A stretch of 64,000 nt of DNA, from the NCBI RefSeq assembly GCF_036108815.1, contig NZ_CP107985.1, positions 5,146,001 through 5,210,000 of the forward strand, given 5' to 3'. A program made the translations under genes and the position numbers. Below the pieces are notes generated by a model that did no database searches, was not told where the DNA came from, and saw only the letters and a program-made list of their open reading frames with translations. This document shows positions 23,471 through 32,126 of the stretch, piece by piece. Source of the stretch: Streptomyces sp. NBC_00353 (GTDB taxonomy: Bacteria > Actinomycetota > Actinomycetes > Streptomycetales > Streptomycetaceae). Every line of letters starts with the position of its first letter. Position 1 is the stretch's first letter.

Positions 23471-23518
23471 TCGCGTCGCTGTCATCGCACGCAGACGTCC
23501 ACGTGCGCGGACGGAAAC

Positions 23519-23598
23519 GCTGTCCGCGCCCGGACGGACAGCGCCCCCGTGCCCCCTGGGGTGCGAGCGACCGTACGCCGCCCGGCACACCCCAGGGG
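23519..23598 (+). terminator. Tandem hairpins between convergent genes
   Basis: First stem GCTGTCCG / CGGACAGC (23519-23542); second stem CCCCTGGGGTG / CACCCCAGGGG (23553-23563 with 23588-23598). Placed between the SCO2400-type gene and the convergent alcohol dehydrogenase, so it can serve both directions. Confidence 0.6.
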
Positions 23599-23607
23599 CG
23601 TATCGGC

Positions 23608-24642
23608 TCAGGGCTGGACGAGGACCTTCAGGGCCTCGCGGTCGGCCATGGCCCGGTATCCGTCGGGCACCTCGTCGAGGCCGACGGTGCGGTTGAAGAC
23701 GCGGCCCGGCTCGATCTTCCCGTCGAGCACGTCGGGCAGGAGCTCATCGATGTAGGCGCGGGCCGGGGCCACGCCACCGGTCAGGGTGATGTTGCTCAGG
23801 AACTCGGGGAAGCCCAGCGGGACCTGGTCGTACTGCGGCGCGCCGACCCGGCTGATCGTGCCGCCGGCGCGGACCACTCCGATGGACATCTCCAGGGCCG
23901 GCAGCAGACCGACGCACTCCAGGACGGTGTGGGTGCCGTCGCCGCGGGTCAGTTCCCGAACACGCTCGATGCCTTCTTCGCCGCGTTCCGAGACGATGTC
24001 GGTCGCGCCGAAGTCGCGGCCCAGGTCGGTGCGGTCCTTGTGCCGGCCCATGAGGATGATGCGCTCGGCGCCGAGCCGCTTGGCGGCCAGCACCGCTGAC
24101 AGTCCGACCGCACCGTCGCCGATGACGGTGACCGTGGTGCGCGGGTTGACCCCGGCCGTCACCGCGCAGTGATGCCCGGTGCAGAACACGTCCGACAGGG
24201 TCAGCAGGGACGGCAGCAGCGCGGAGTCCTCGGCGACGGGCAGCTTCACCAGCGTGCCCTGCGCCTGCGGGACCCGCACGGCCTCGCCCTGGCCGCCGTC
24301 CACGTCGTCAGCGGCCCAGAATCCTCCGTGCCGGCAGGAGGTCTGGAGGCCCTCGGCGCAGAAGTCGCAGGTGTTGTCGGCCCAGACGAACGGGGCGACG
24401 ACCAGGTCACCGGCCTTCAGCCCGGACACGTCCGAGCCGGTCTCCTCCACGACGCCGAGGAACTCGTGGCCGATGCGGTCACCGTGCTCGGTGGCCGGCC
24501 TCGACCCGTAGGGCCACAGATCGCTGCCGCAGATGCAGGAGCGGACCACGCGCACGATCGCGTCGGTGGGCTGCTGGATCCGCGGGTCGGGCACGTTCTC
24601 CACGCGCACGTCACCGGCACCGTAAATCAATGTTGCTCGCAT
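23608..24642 (-). CDS. Zinc-dependent alcohol dehydrogenase
   Basis: 344 residues, full length for the MDR superfamily. Catalytic zinc ligands are in SCICGSDLWPY (Cys37) and GHEFLGVVEE (His/Glu). The structural zinc loop FVWADNTCDFCAEGLQTSCR keeps three of the usual four Cys. The Rossmann motif is VIGDGAVGLSAVLAAKRLGA, followed by ILMGRHKDRTDLGRDFGAT, suggesting NADP preference because Arg follows the second strand. Oxidises or reduces an unknown alcohol/aldehyde in the cytoplasm. It lies 61 nt downstream of the aldo/keto reductase on the same strand and is probably co-transcribed. Confidence 0.9.
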   Translation of the reverse strand: MRATLIYGAGDVRVENVPDPRIQQPTDAIVRVVRSCICGSDLWPYGSRPATEHGDRIGHEFLGVVEETGSDVSGLKAGDLVVAPFVWADNTCDFCAEGLQTSCRHGGFWAADDVDGGQGEAVRVPQAQGTLVKLPVAEDSALLPSLLTLSDVFCTGHHCAVTAGVNPRTTVTVIGDGAVGLSAVLAAKRLGAERIILMGRHKDRTDLGRDFGATDIVSERGEEGIERVRELTRGDGTHTVLECVGLLPALEMSIGVVRAGGTISRVGAPQYDQVPLGFPEFLSNITLTGGVAPARAYIDELLPDVLDGKIEPGRVFNRTVGLDEVPDGYRAMADREALKVLVQP

Positions 24643-24703
24643 GAGATCTTTCCGATCGATTCTTCTCTTGGGTACGGGGGACGACTTGACGGTGTGCCAG
24701 TGG

Positions 24704-25678
24704 TCAGTAGCGGCCGCCCTCCGGCGCGGGCAGGGCGTCCAGATCCGCCAGATCAGCCGGGCTCAGCTCCACGTCCCCCGCCCCGGCGTTGTCCGCCAGG
24801 TACTTCGGGGTCTTGGTGCCGGGGATGGGGATGACGTGCTCGCCCTGGGCCACGACCCACGCCAGCGCCACCTGCGCCGGGGTGATCCCCGCCCGGTCGG
24901 CGATCTCGCGCACCCGGCCGACGATGGCGAGGTTGGCGCGCAGAGCGTCCTGCTGGAAGCGCGGCAGCCGGCGCCGGAAGTCGTTCTCGGGCAGGTCGTC
25001 GAAGGACGAGAACCGTCCGACGAGAAATCCGCGCCCGAGCGGTGAGTAGGGCAGGAAGGCGATGCCCTGCTCCCGGCAGTACGGCAGTACCTCGGCCAGC
25101 ACGTCCCGGGTCCACAGCGAGAACTCGGACTGCACCGATGCGACCGGGTGCACCGACTGCGCCCGCTTGATCTGGTCCACCGTCGCCTCGGACAGGCCGA
25201 TCCGTCGGGCTTTGCCCGCCTCGACGGCCTCGGCCATGGCGCCCCAGGTCTCCTCGACGGGCACCTCGGGGTCCACACGGTGCAGCTGGTACAGGTCGAC
25301 GTGGTCGGTACCGAGTCGGCGCAGGCTCTCGTCGATCGCCTTGCGTACGTGTTCGGGGCGGCCGTTGTTGACGATGAGCGGGGAGCCCTCGGGACCCCCG
25401 GTCGGGTCGGCCACCTCCAGACCGACCTTGGTGGCCAGCACGGCCCGGTCCCGATGCCCCTCGAGGGCTCGGCCGACCAGCTCCTCGTTGGTGTAGGGCC
25501 CGTACACGTCTGCGGTGTCGATCAGCGTTGCGCCCAGATCGAGGGACTGCCGGATCACCGCGATGGACGTGTCGTCGTCCCGCGGGGTCTTCATGTCGTA
25601 CGAGAACGTCATGCCCATGCACCCGAGTCCGATCACGCCGACCTCGGGGCCGTTGCTGCCCAGGGTGGTGGTGCGCAT
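24704..25678 (-). CDS. Aldo/keto reductase
   Basis: 324 residues from the ATG at 25678, which has GAGGA 8 nt upstream. The TIM-barrel family motifs are present: catalytic Asp and Tyr in LIDTADVYGPYTNEELVG, Lys in VLATKVGLEV, His in HVDLYQLHRVDPEVP, and the cofactor site IPGTKTPKYLADNAGA near the C-terminus. A cytoplasmic NADPH-dependent carbonyl reductase. Reads into the alcohol dehydrogenase gene. A broken MmyB-like regulator lies divergently upstream. Confidence 0.92.
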   Translation of the reverse strand: MRTTTLGSNGPEVGVIGLGCMGMTFSYDMKTPRDDDTSIAVIRQSLDLGATLIDTADVYGPYTNEELVGRALEGHRDRAVLATKVGLEVADPTGGPEGSPLIVNNGRPEHVRKAIDESLRRLGTDHVDLYQLHRVDPEVPVEETWGAMAEAVEAGKARRIGLSEATVDQIKRAQSVHPVASVQSEFSLWTRDVLAEVLPYCREQGIAFLPYSPLGRGFLVGRFSSFDDLPENDFRRRLPRFQQDALRANLAIVGRVREIADRAGITPAQVALAWVVAQGEHVIPIPGTKTPKYLADNAGAGDVELSPADLADLDALPAPEGGRY

Positions 25679-26333
25679 GCTGTGCTTCCTCTCAGTCGGT
25701 CGGGGTCGGTGCGGTGCGGGCCGGGCGTGGTGCTCGTCGTCGGTGACGTGCTCGCCCCACGTCCTCTCGGGGCCGCCGTCCGGGCCGGCTCCTCGGCAGA
25801 ATCTCCAACGTGCTTCTCCTTGCTGCTCGGCGTCGGCGTACTGGCTCGGCGCCGGTGGCTTCGCCCGGGACTCTCTCGACGATGCCTTTCGGCCGCATGA
25901 CCGCGCCCATGGCGCAGGGCCATCCGACGTAGAAGGCGATGCGGGTGACGGGCCTCGGTCGGCTCGTCCTGGCCACCAGGTCGCTGGACCTCCGTAGGCC
26001 GCCGCATGGGGGAAGCCGATCTTCCACGTGTCCAGCCTGCTCCCCGGGCCGGCATTCCGGCAGGCCGCGCTGTGCCGGGGAATGGCGTTCCGAGGTATGA
26101 CAGGGCCCCCCACACGTCTGCCGGGCAGGTCACGGCGCCCGCCGCACCGGAGGGCATGCCGAGTGAGCAGCGGAACGGCAGCGAGCCGGGTCGCTTCCTG
26201 CGCGCACGCCGGGCTCGGGTGACCCCCGAGCAGGTCGGTCCCACAGCAGGCCGCGGCCTGCGCAGCACGCCCGGTCGTCGCACCGCGGGCTGCGGCTGAT
26301 GATGGGAGTACGGCCGAGCACTCGGAGATGATC
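25679..26333. other. Intergenic region holding a regulator remnant
   Basis: About 650 bases. The only recognisable item is the truncated XRE-type regulator start at 26156-26299. The rest shows no convincing frame. Confidence 0.4.
26156..26299 (+). pseudogene. N-terminal stub of an MmyB-like XRE regulator
   Basis: ATG at 26156 preceded by GGAGGG. It encodes EPGRFLRARRARVTPEQVGP and then RSTPGRRTAGCG before a stop. MmyB-like regulators begin with the pattern G-x-FLRARR-x-x-x-TPE-x-VG and continue TPGLRREEVA. Here the frame breaks at exactly that point, so only about 47 residues remain. Such regulators are often divergent from the reductase genes they control, which fits its place beside the aldo/keto reductase. 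Confidence 0.55.
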
Positions 26334-27602
26334 ATGACGGGTTGGTTTGTCAGGGACTACTCCCAGGACGATCTCGAGGCGGTGATCCTCCTGGACACGG
26401 AGAGCGGCACGACCGGAGAGCCTCCCGTCTTCCAGCTCTCCGACACCGTGGCGGCCCTCCAAGCCCTTCATCCGGCCGTGGTTGCGGTGGCGGACGATGT
26501 GATGATCGGGGCTGCCGTGAGCAGGGTGGAAGGCGACAGGGCGTGGATCCTGCGCATCTGCATGGCCCCGTCCTGGCGGCATCGAGGTCTGGGCAGTGCC
26601 CTGATCACAGCTCTTGAGCACCGGCTCTTCGCCGGTGGTGTCCGGACGGTGCACGCGGTACTGCCCGAGGGCGAGACCGGTGTCGCCGCTCTGCACAACT
26701 GCGACTTCGTCACCCGCTCCGGCCTGGTGTTCTTCGAGAAGCGCGGGCCCGTGACGCCCCAGGCGATCAGCATGCTGGCCGCGCTCGGAGCGGAGCTGCC
26801 GCCCGGGGGGCTGTGGCAGAAGGTCGCGGGCATGGAGCGGGAGAAGCGGCTCATCGAGCGGCGTCTGGTCCTGCCGCTGGCCCATCCCGAACTGGCCGCC
26901 CAGCACGGGGTGGAGCTGCCACGCGCGGTCATGCTGTTCGGTCCGCCCGGGACGGGCAAGAGCACTTTCGCGCACGCGATCGCCAGCCGTCTGGGATGGC
27001 CCTTCGTCGAACTGTTCCCCGCACGTCTCGCCGCCGAATTCGGGCTGGCGGCCGGGCTGAACCGACGGTTCGACGAAATCGCCCAGCTCGACCACGCACT
27101 GGTCTTCATCGACGAGGTCGAGGAGATCGCCGTCGAACGCTCGGGCGCGGACCCGACCGCGGTCGGCATCGTCAACGAGCTGCTCAAGGCGATCGTGCGG
27201 TTCCGCAGTCAGGACGGCCGACTGCTGGTCTGCGCCACCAACAACGTGACCACGCTGGACTCGGCCTTCCTGCGGCACGGTCGCTTCGACTACGTACTGC
27301 CCATCGGCCCTCCCGACCACACGGCCCGGGCCGCGCTGTGGGAGAGCTACCTGGCACGAGCGGGCGCGGAGGCCGACAACGCGGCACTCGCGTCCGCCAG
27401 TGAGGGATTCACGCCCGCCGACATCGCCCACGTCGCGCGTACCGTCTCCCAGGCCCAGTTCGAGCGCACCGTCGACACCGGAACCCGGGCCCGCCCCACC
27501 ACGGACGACTACCTGGAGACGATCGGCACCACCCAGCCCACGGTCAGCAGCACCATGGCCCAGGAGTTCTCCGACCAGAGCGACAGGTTCGCCCGCATCT
27601 AG
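26334..27602 (+). CDS. GNAT acetyltransferase fused to an AAA+ ATPase
   Basis: 422 residues from the ATG at 26334, 6 nt after GGAG. Residues about 1-135 form a GNAT domain, with the acetyl-CoA loop MAPSWRHRGLGSALITALEH. After a linker, residues about 190-400 form an AAA+ domain: Walker A LFGPPGTGKSTFAHAI, Walker B HALVFIDEVEEI, sensor 1 LLVCATNNVTTLD, and an HGRFDYVLPIGPPD arginine-finger region. The C-terminal lid has FTPADIAHVARTV. This suggests an ATP-driven remodeller with an attached acyltransferase that could modify or sense small molecules. Function unknown. Confidence 0.85.
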   Translation: MTGWFVRDYSQDDLEAVILLDTESGTTGEPPVFQLSDTVAALQALHPAVVAVADDVMIGAAVSRVEGDRAWILRICMAPSWRHRGLGSALITALEHRLFAGGVRTVHAVLPEGETGVAALHNCDFVTRSGLVFFEKRGPVTPQAISMLAALGAELPPGGLWQKVAGMEREKRLIERRLVLPLAHPELAAQHGVELPRAVMLFGPPGTGKSTFAHAIASRLGWPFVELFPARLAAEFGLAAGLNRRFDEIAQLDHALVFIDEVEEIAVERSGADPTAVGIVNELLKAIVRFRSQDGRLLVCATNNVTTLDSAFLRHGRFDYVLPIGPPDHTARAALWESYLARAGAEADNAALASASEGFTPADIAHVARTVSQAQFERTVDTGTRARPTTDDYLETIGTTQPTVSSTMAQEFSDQSDRFARI

Positions 27603-27779
27603 CGTCCTGGCTCGCGCGTGACGACCGCTCAGGCACCCGAGCGCGAGCGCCGGGAACTCCTTGCCCCGGTGCGCACGTCGGGCGAGCCGCGCAGCGGGTC
27701 CTGCGGCGGTAGTTGCAGCACTCCGCGCCGCCGCATCCGCGGTGAGAATTCGGTCACCTCCGCGCAATGAAATGTGCCG

Positions 27780-27806
27780 GAAACGCATGGGTGTTCGTTA
27801 CGAAAC
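27780..27806 (+). promoter_or_regulatory. GlnR-like box upstream of amtB
   Basis: GAAAC-N6-GTGTT-N6-GAAAC. GlnR sites in Streptomyces follow gTnAc-N6-GaAAc repeated at 6-nt spacing. Three of the four half-sites fit here with exact spacing; the leftmost expected GTnAC is not present. It lies 60-87 bp upstream of the amtB start. Confidence 0.55.
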
Positions 27807-27866
27807 GCGACCCGGCCACCCTCTCTGTCGCCGGACCCCCACGCCGCCCCGAGGAGGGACTCCCTC

Positions 27867-29189
27867 TTGACCCCCGTGACCCTGGCCGCGGCAGGCCTCG
27901 ACACAGGCGACACCGCCTGGCTGCTCGCCGCCACCGCGCTTGTCCTGCTGATGACTCCCGGGCTGGCCCTGTTCTACGGCGGCATGGTCCGCTCGAAGAG
28001 CGTCCTCAACATGCTGATGATGAGCTTCGTCTCCATCGCGCTGGTCACCGTCGTCTGGCTGGTCGCGGGCTATTCGCTGGCCTTCGGCGACGACGTCTTC
28101 GCCGGCCTCATCGGCAACCTCCACCACGTGGGCCTGGCGGGCATCGGTCCCGGCACCCTCACCGGCAGCGTCCCCACCCTGCTGTTCACCACGTTCCAGC
28201 TCACCTTCGCGATCATCACGGCGGCACTGATCAGCGGCGCGATCGCGGACCGCATGAAGTTCGCGGCCTGGCTGGTCCTCGTGCCGGTGTGGACCCTGCT
28301 CGTATACGTTCCCGTCGCACACTGGGTGTGGGGACCCGGCGGCTGGATCGCGCACTCCCTCGGTGCCCTGGACTTCGCCGGTGGACTCGTGGTGGAGATC
28401 ACGTGCGGAGCGTCGGGTCTGGCACTCGCCCTGGTGGTGGGCCCGCGGATCGGCTTCAAGAAGGACGCGATGCGCCCGCACAACCTGCCGATGGTGATGC
28501 TCGGGGCCGGCCTGCTCTGGTTCGGCTGGCTCGGCTTCAACGGCGGCTCGGCCCTCGGCGCCAACGGTCTGGCAGCGGCCTCTCTCCTCAACACCCTCGT
28601 CGCCGGATCCACCGGCCTGCTCGGCTGGCTCTTCGTCGAGCAGAAGCGCGACGGCCACCCGACCACCTTCGGCGCGGCGTCGGGCGCGGTCGCCGGCCTG
28701 GTGGCGATCACGCCCGCATGCGGCACGGTCAGCATCCTGGGCGGCGCCGTGGTCGGACTCGCGGCGGGCGTCGTCTGCTCGTACGCGGTCGCGTGGAAGT
28801 TCCGGTTCGACTACGACGACTCGCTGGACGTGGTCGGCGTGCACTTCGTCGGAGGCGTCGTCGGCACGTTGCTCATCGGCCTGTTCGCGACGGCCACGAT
28901 GACCGGCGGCAAGGAGGGTCTCCTCTACGGCGGCGGACCGGGCCAGCTCGCCCGGCAGGCCGTCGCCGTGCTTGCCGTGGCTGCGTACACGTTCCTGGTG
29001 ACCTACGGGATCGGTAAGGCGATCGACAAGCTGATGGGGCTGCGGGCCTCCACGGAGGAGGAGCTCACGGGCCTGGACCAGACGGTGCACGCGGAGAGCG
29101 CCTACGATCACGGCGTCCTGGGTCATGCCGCCCCGCAGGCCCTGGCCCTCTCGACACCTCATTCCAAGGACAGGAGCCCTGCCACATGA
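27867..29189 (+). CDS. amtB: Ammonium transporter
   Basis: 440 residues from the TTG at 27867, chosen because GAGGAGGG lies 8 nt upstream (GTG 27876 is an alternative). Eleven hydrophobic helices are expected, with family motifs LALFYGGMVRSKSVLNMLMM, DFAGGLVVEITCGASGLALA and the late VGVHFVGGVVGTLLIGLFAT, where the pore His is retained. A cytoplasmic tail of about 50 residues follows. Conducts NH4+/NH3 through the inner membrane under nitrogen limitation. It overlaps glnK by 4 nt, the classic gating pair. Confidence 0.93.
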   Translation: MTPVTLAAAGLDTGDTAWLLAATALVLLMTPGLALFYGGMVRSKSVLNMLMMSFVSIALVTVVWLVAGYSLAFGDDVFAGLIGNLHHVGLAGIGPGTLTGSVPTLLFTTFQLTFAIITAALISGAIADRMKFAAWLVLVPVWTLLVYVPVAHWVWGPGGWIAHSLGALDFAGGLVVEITCGASGLALALVVGPRIGFKKDAMRPHNLPMVMLGAGLLWFGWLGFNGGSALGANGLAAASLLNTLVAGSTGLLGWLFVEQKRDGHPTTFGAASGAVAGLVAITPACGTVSILGGAVVGLAAGVVCSYAVAWKFRFDYDDSLDVVGVHFVGGVVGTLLIGLFATATMTGGKEGLLYGGGPGQLARQAVAVLAVAAYTFLVTYGIGKAIDKLMGLRASTEEELTGLDQTVHAESAYDHGVLGHAAPQALALSTPHSKDRSPAT

Positions 29190-29524
29190 AGCTCATCACC
29201 GCGATCGTCAAGCCGTACCGCCTTGACGAGGTGAAGACCGCACTGCGGGAGCTCGGCGTGCACGGAATGACTGTTACGGAGGCCAGCGGATACGGGCGTC
29301 AGCGCGGCCACACCGAGGTGTACCGGGGCGCCGAGTACCGGGTCGACCTGGTGCCCAAGGCCCGCATCGAGGTCGTCGTCGAGGACGCGGACGCGGACCC
29401 GGTCATCGACGCGGTGGTCCGGGCCGCACGGACCGGCAAGATCGGCGACGGCAAGGTGTGGGCGGTGCCCGTGGACACGGTGGTCCGGGTCCGCACGGGC
29501 GAGCGGGGCCCGGACGCGCTGTAG
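29186..29524 (+). CDS. glnK: PII nitrogen regulatory protein
   Basis: 112 residues, standard PII length. MKLITAIVKPYRLDEVKTAL is the usual start. The T-loop YRGAEYRVDLVPKARIEVVV carries Tyr51, the residue adenylylated in actinobacteria. The B/C loop is ARTGKIGDGKVWAVPVD. Binds ATP/ADP and 2-oxoglutarate and plugs AmtB. In Streptomyces the order amtB-glnK-glnD is typical; here glnD is absent and a haloperoxidase-like remnant follows. Confidence 0.95.
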   Translation: MKLITAIVKPYRLDEVKTALRELGVHGMTVTEASGYGRQRGHTEVYRGAEYRVDLVPKARIEVVVEDADADPVIDAVVRAARTGKIGDGKVWAVPVDTVVRVRTGERGPDAL

Positions 29525-29550
29525 GCGGTGCCGACCGCCGCGACGTCCCC

Positions 29551-29667
29551 TCCGAGGTCACCGGCACCACACGGCACTACGAGTACGCCGACCAGCTCAA
29601 CGAGGACATGATCAACGCCCGTGTGTACGGCGGAATCCACTTCCGCACCTCGGACGTAGCCGCGCTG
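29551..29667 (+). pseudogene. Remnant of a vanadium haloperoxidase-like (PAP2 superfamily) protein
   Basis: The frame reads EVTGTTRHYEYADQLNEDMI then NARVYGGIHFRTSDVAAL. The sequence DARV[YW]GG[IL]H[FY]R is the signature near the C-terminus of bacterial vanadium-dependent haloperoxidase-like phosphatases. The upstream domain is missing and the frame loses homology right after. Gene debris between glnK and the PP2C gene. Confidence 0.55.
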
Positions 29668-29774
29668 TCTCGGCGATGCCGAGATGGTGCTGGGTGGCAT
29701 GGTCGCGGAGGGCCGTCCGGATCTGCACCGTCGCTGCCGTTCGGGTCTTTCCGGTGGCCCGCTTCCGCCGGCCA

Positions 29775-30515
29775 CTACTCGCCGATGCGTACGACCGCCA
29801 GCGTGATGTTGTCGGGGCCGCCCGCCTCGATGGCGGCTTTCCACAGCTCGAAAGCGGCCCTGCCGTCGTTGTGCACCCGCAGCAGGCTGTCGAGTTCGTC
29901 CTCCGTCACCGGGTCGGTCAGCCCGTCGGTGCAGACCAGGTAGCGATCGCCTGCGGACAGCGGCGACGTCGTCACGTGGGGCGTGACGGCGCTGAACCGG
30001 GAGGCGCCACCGAGCGCCTGCGTGATGAGCGACGTGGTGCGCCGGCCCGGCGCCAACGGCGGGCTGTCGTCGACGCTCACCCGGCGAAGTCCCTCCTGAC
30101 TCGCGTCGAGCACCCTGCTGTCACCGACGTTGAAGGCGAGCAGCGTGTCCGCCAGCACCACGGCACCCGCGACCGTGGTACCCATGGCGGCCAGCTCCGG
30201 ATGGCCGTCGGCGGCTGCGTACACCGCACGATTGCAGGCCTTGAGAACGTCACGAACGGCTTCCTCGCTGTCCAACGAAGAGCCGATCGCAGCGAGTTGG
30301 CGGACGACCAGCGCACTGGCCACCTCGCCGGCCGGCTGCCCGCCGATACCGTCGGCGACCGCTACGACGAGCGGTGCGCCGAGAGGGAACAGCAGCGTCT
30401 GCGGGTTCTCGGTCACGGTGCCGCACAGCGTCCACGGCCCGACCACGAGGCTGTCCTCGTTGTGATCGCGGATCAGCCCGGTGTGGCTCAATGCAGTGAC
30501 AGCTACGTACGGCAT
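29775..30515 (-). CDS. PP2C-type protein serine/threonine phosphatase
   Basis: 246 residues, a bare catalytic domain. The metal-binding motifs are intact: HTGLIRDHNEDSLVV, VAVADGIGGQPAGEVASAL, LAFNVGDSRV, RYLVCTDGLTDPV and GGPDNITLAVVRIG. No sensor or membrane segment, so a soluble Mn/Mg-dependent phosphatase that could oppose Ser/Thr kinases or anti-sigma kinases. No partner kinase is adjacent. Divergent from the ATPase gene at 30702. Confidence 0.92.
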   Translation of the reverse strand: MPYVAVTALSHTGLIRDHNEDSLVVGPWTLCGTVTENPQTLLFPLGAPLVVAVADGIGGQPAGEVASALVVRQLAAIGSSLDSEEAVRDVLKACNRAVYAAADGHPELAAMGTTVAGAVVLADTLLAFNVGDSRVLDASQEGLRRVSVDDSPPLAPGRRTTSLITQALGGASRFSAVTPHVTTSPLSAGDRYLVCTDGLTDPVTEDELDSLLRVHNDGRAAFELWKAAIEAGGPDNITLAVVRIGE

Positions 30516-30635
30516 CAGAGGGTCCCGCTTCTCCGCAGCGGACGACGGACGCGTCCCGCACCTCCATTGTGGCGCTGCGGCCCTGCGGATGCCCTCGCCG
30601 CTGCCCGGTTCTCGTCGGGAGACGCGCGCCAGACT

Positions 30636-30655
30636 TACTAGCGGGCGAGATAGTA
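30636..30655 (+). promoter_or_regulatory. Inverted repeat TACTA-N10-TAGTA
   Basis: TTACTAGCGGGCGAGATAGT lies about 50 nt before the TTG start of the ATPase gene and about 125 nt from the phosphatase start. The AT-rich flank TAGTATCTTTT could contain a -10 region. A dimeric repressor site is plausible. Confidence 0.4.
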
Positions 30656-30701
30656 TCTTTTGCGAAACCATCTGTCCGGCCGGATGGCCAGGAGGTGCGT
30701 C

Positions 30702-32126
30702 TTGCACCGCTTCATCGGACGGGCCCGGGAGCTGCGCATCCTGGGACGGACACTCGACGAGGTCCGGGCAGCCGCAGGGTCCGCGAGGCCCGGGCAGTGC
30801 ACGCTCCTGCGCGGTCGGCGGCGGGTCGGGAAGTCCAGCCTGGTCGAAGAGTTCCTGCAGCGTGCCGGGGTGCCGCATCTGTTCTTCACCGCGGCCGGCG
30901 GGTCGGCCGAGGACGAGCTCGCCGAGCTGGCCGATGCGGTGGCGACCTCCACCCTGCCGGAGCGCGGCCTGTACTGCGAGGAAGCGCCGAGCCAGTGGAA
31001 CGCGGCCTTCAGACTGCTGGCGGAGATCGTGCCCGAGGACACTCCGAGCGTCGTCGTCATCGACGAGGTCCCCTACCTCATGGACCGCGTCGACGCCTTC
31101 GAGGGGATGCTGCAGCGAACCTGGGACCGCCTGCTCAGTCGCAAGCCGGTACTGCTGCTCCTGATCGGTTCCGATCTGTCGATGATGGAGGCGCTCGGCA
31201 GCTACGACCGTCCCTTCCATCAGCGTGGCCGCGACATGGTGCTGGGGCCGCTCGACCCGGCCGACATCGCCGAGATGCTCGACCTGGACCCCGCCACCGC
31301 CTTCGACGCCACGCTGATCACCGGCGGGCTCCCGCTGCTCTGCCGGGAGTGGCGCCCGGGGGCCTCCATGTGGGAGTTCCTGAGCACCGCGCTGGACAAC
31401 CCGACCTCTGCCCTCCTGGTCTCCGCGGAACGCTCACTGGCCGCGGAATTCCCACCCCAGGCGATGGGCCGGGAAGTCCTTCGCGCGATCGGCACAGGAG
31501 AGCGGACCTTCAGCAACATCGCACGGGCCGCCGGAGGCATCGCGCACAGCACCCTCAGCCGGGCGGCGGAGCTGCTCATCGACAAGCGTGTGGTGGCTGC
31601 CGAGCTGCCGGTCTCCCTGCGGCCCTCCAAGGAACGCCGCTACCGGGTGGCGGACCCCTACCTGCGGTTCTGGCTGGCCTTCATCGAACCCCACATGGCG
31701 GAGATCGAGCGCATGCGCGGGGACCTCACGCTCGCCCGGATCAGGGACCGGTGGACCACCTGGCGCGGGCGTGCGGTCGAGCCGCTGATCCGCGAGTCGC
31801 TCGCACGCGCCCTGCCCGACGACCAGTTGCCCGCCACACCGGCCATCGGCGGCTACTGGACCCGCAGCAACGACGTCGAGATCGACCTGGTGGGCGCCGA
31901 CCGGCAGCCCGTCGCAAAGAAGCTGCTGTTCCTCGGCTCGATCAAGTGGCTGGAGACCTCGCCGTTCGACAGCCACGACCTCGCCGCACTGCGCAGGCAC
32001 CGGGCAGCCGTAACCGATGCCCCCGTCCCGCTCGTCGCGGTTTCGCGCAACGGAGTCGCCTGTCCGGGACTGCAGGCGGTCTACGGCCCCGACGAACTGC
32101 TCGCCGCGTGGCGCACACGCCCCTGA
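30702..32126 (+). CDS. AAA ATPase with DUF234 C-terminal domain
   Basis: 474 residues from a TTG at 30702, 6 nt after AGGAGG; a longer ATG start at 30660 lacks a site. FIGRARELRIL opens the fold; Walker A is LLRGRRRVGKSSLVEEFL, Walker B is SVVVIDEVPYLMD, and LLLLIGSDLSMME follows. The C-terminal third has RRYRVADPYLRFWLAFIEPH, a winged-helix boundary, and a DUF234 part with GGYWTRSNDVEIDLVGAD, which has the D-x-E-x-D look of a PD-(D/E)xK nuclease fold. The family is common in archaea and actinobacteria. Role unknown; defence or DNA-processing roles have been guessed for relatives. Confidence 0.88.
   Translation: MHRFIGRARELRILGRTLDEVRAAAGSARPGQCTLLRGRRRVGKSSLVEEFLQRAGVPHLFFTAAGGSAEDELAELADAVATSTLPERGLYCEEAPSQWNAAFRLLAEIVPEDTPSVVVIDEVPYLMDRVDAFEGMLQRTWDRLLSRKPVLLLLIGSDLSMMEALGSYDRPFHQRGRDMVLGPLDPADIAEMLDLDPATAFDATLITGGLPLLCREWRPGASMWEFLSTALDNPTSALLVSAERSLAAEFPPQAMGREVLRAIGTGERTFSNIARAAGGIAHSTLSRAAELLIDKRVVAAELPVSLRPSKERRYRVADPYLRFWLAFIEPHMAEIERMRGDLTLARIRDRWTTWRGRAVEPLIRESLARALPDDQLPATPAIGGYWTRSNDVEIDLVGADRQPVAKKLLFLGSIKWLETSPFDSHDLAALRRHRAAVTDAPVPLVAVSRNGVACPGLQAVYGPDELLAAWRTRP

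Noticed and set aside
24169..24834. Plus-strand frame opposite the alcohol dehydrogenase
   Set aside because: Antisense shadow; all dehydrogenase motifs are on the minus strand.
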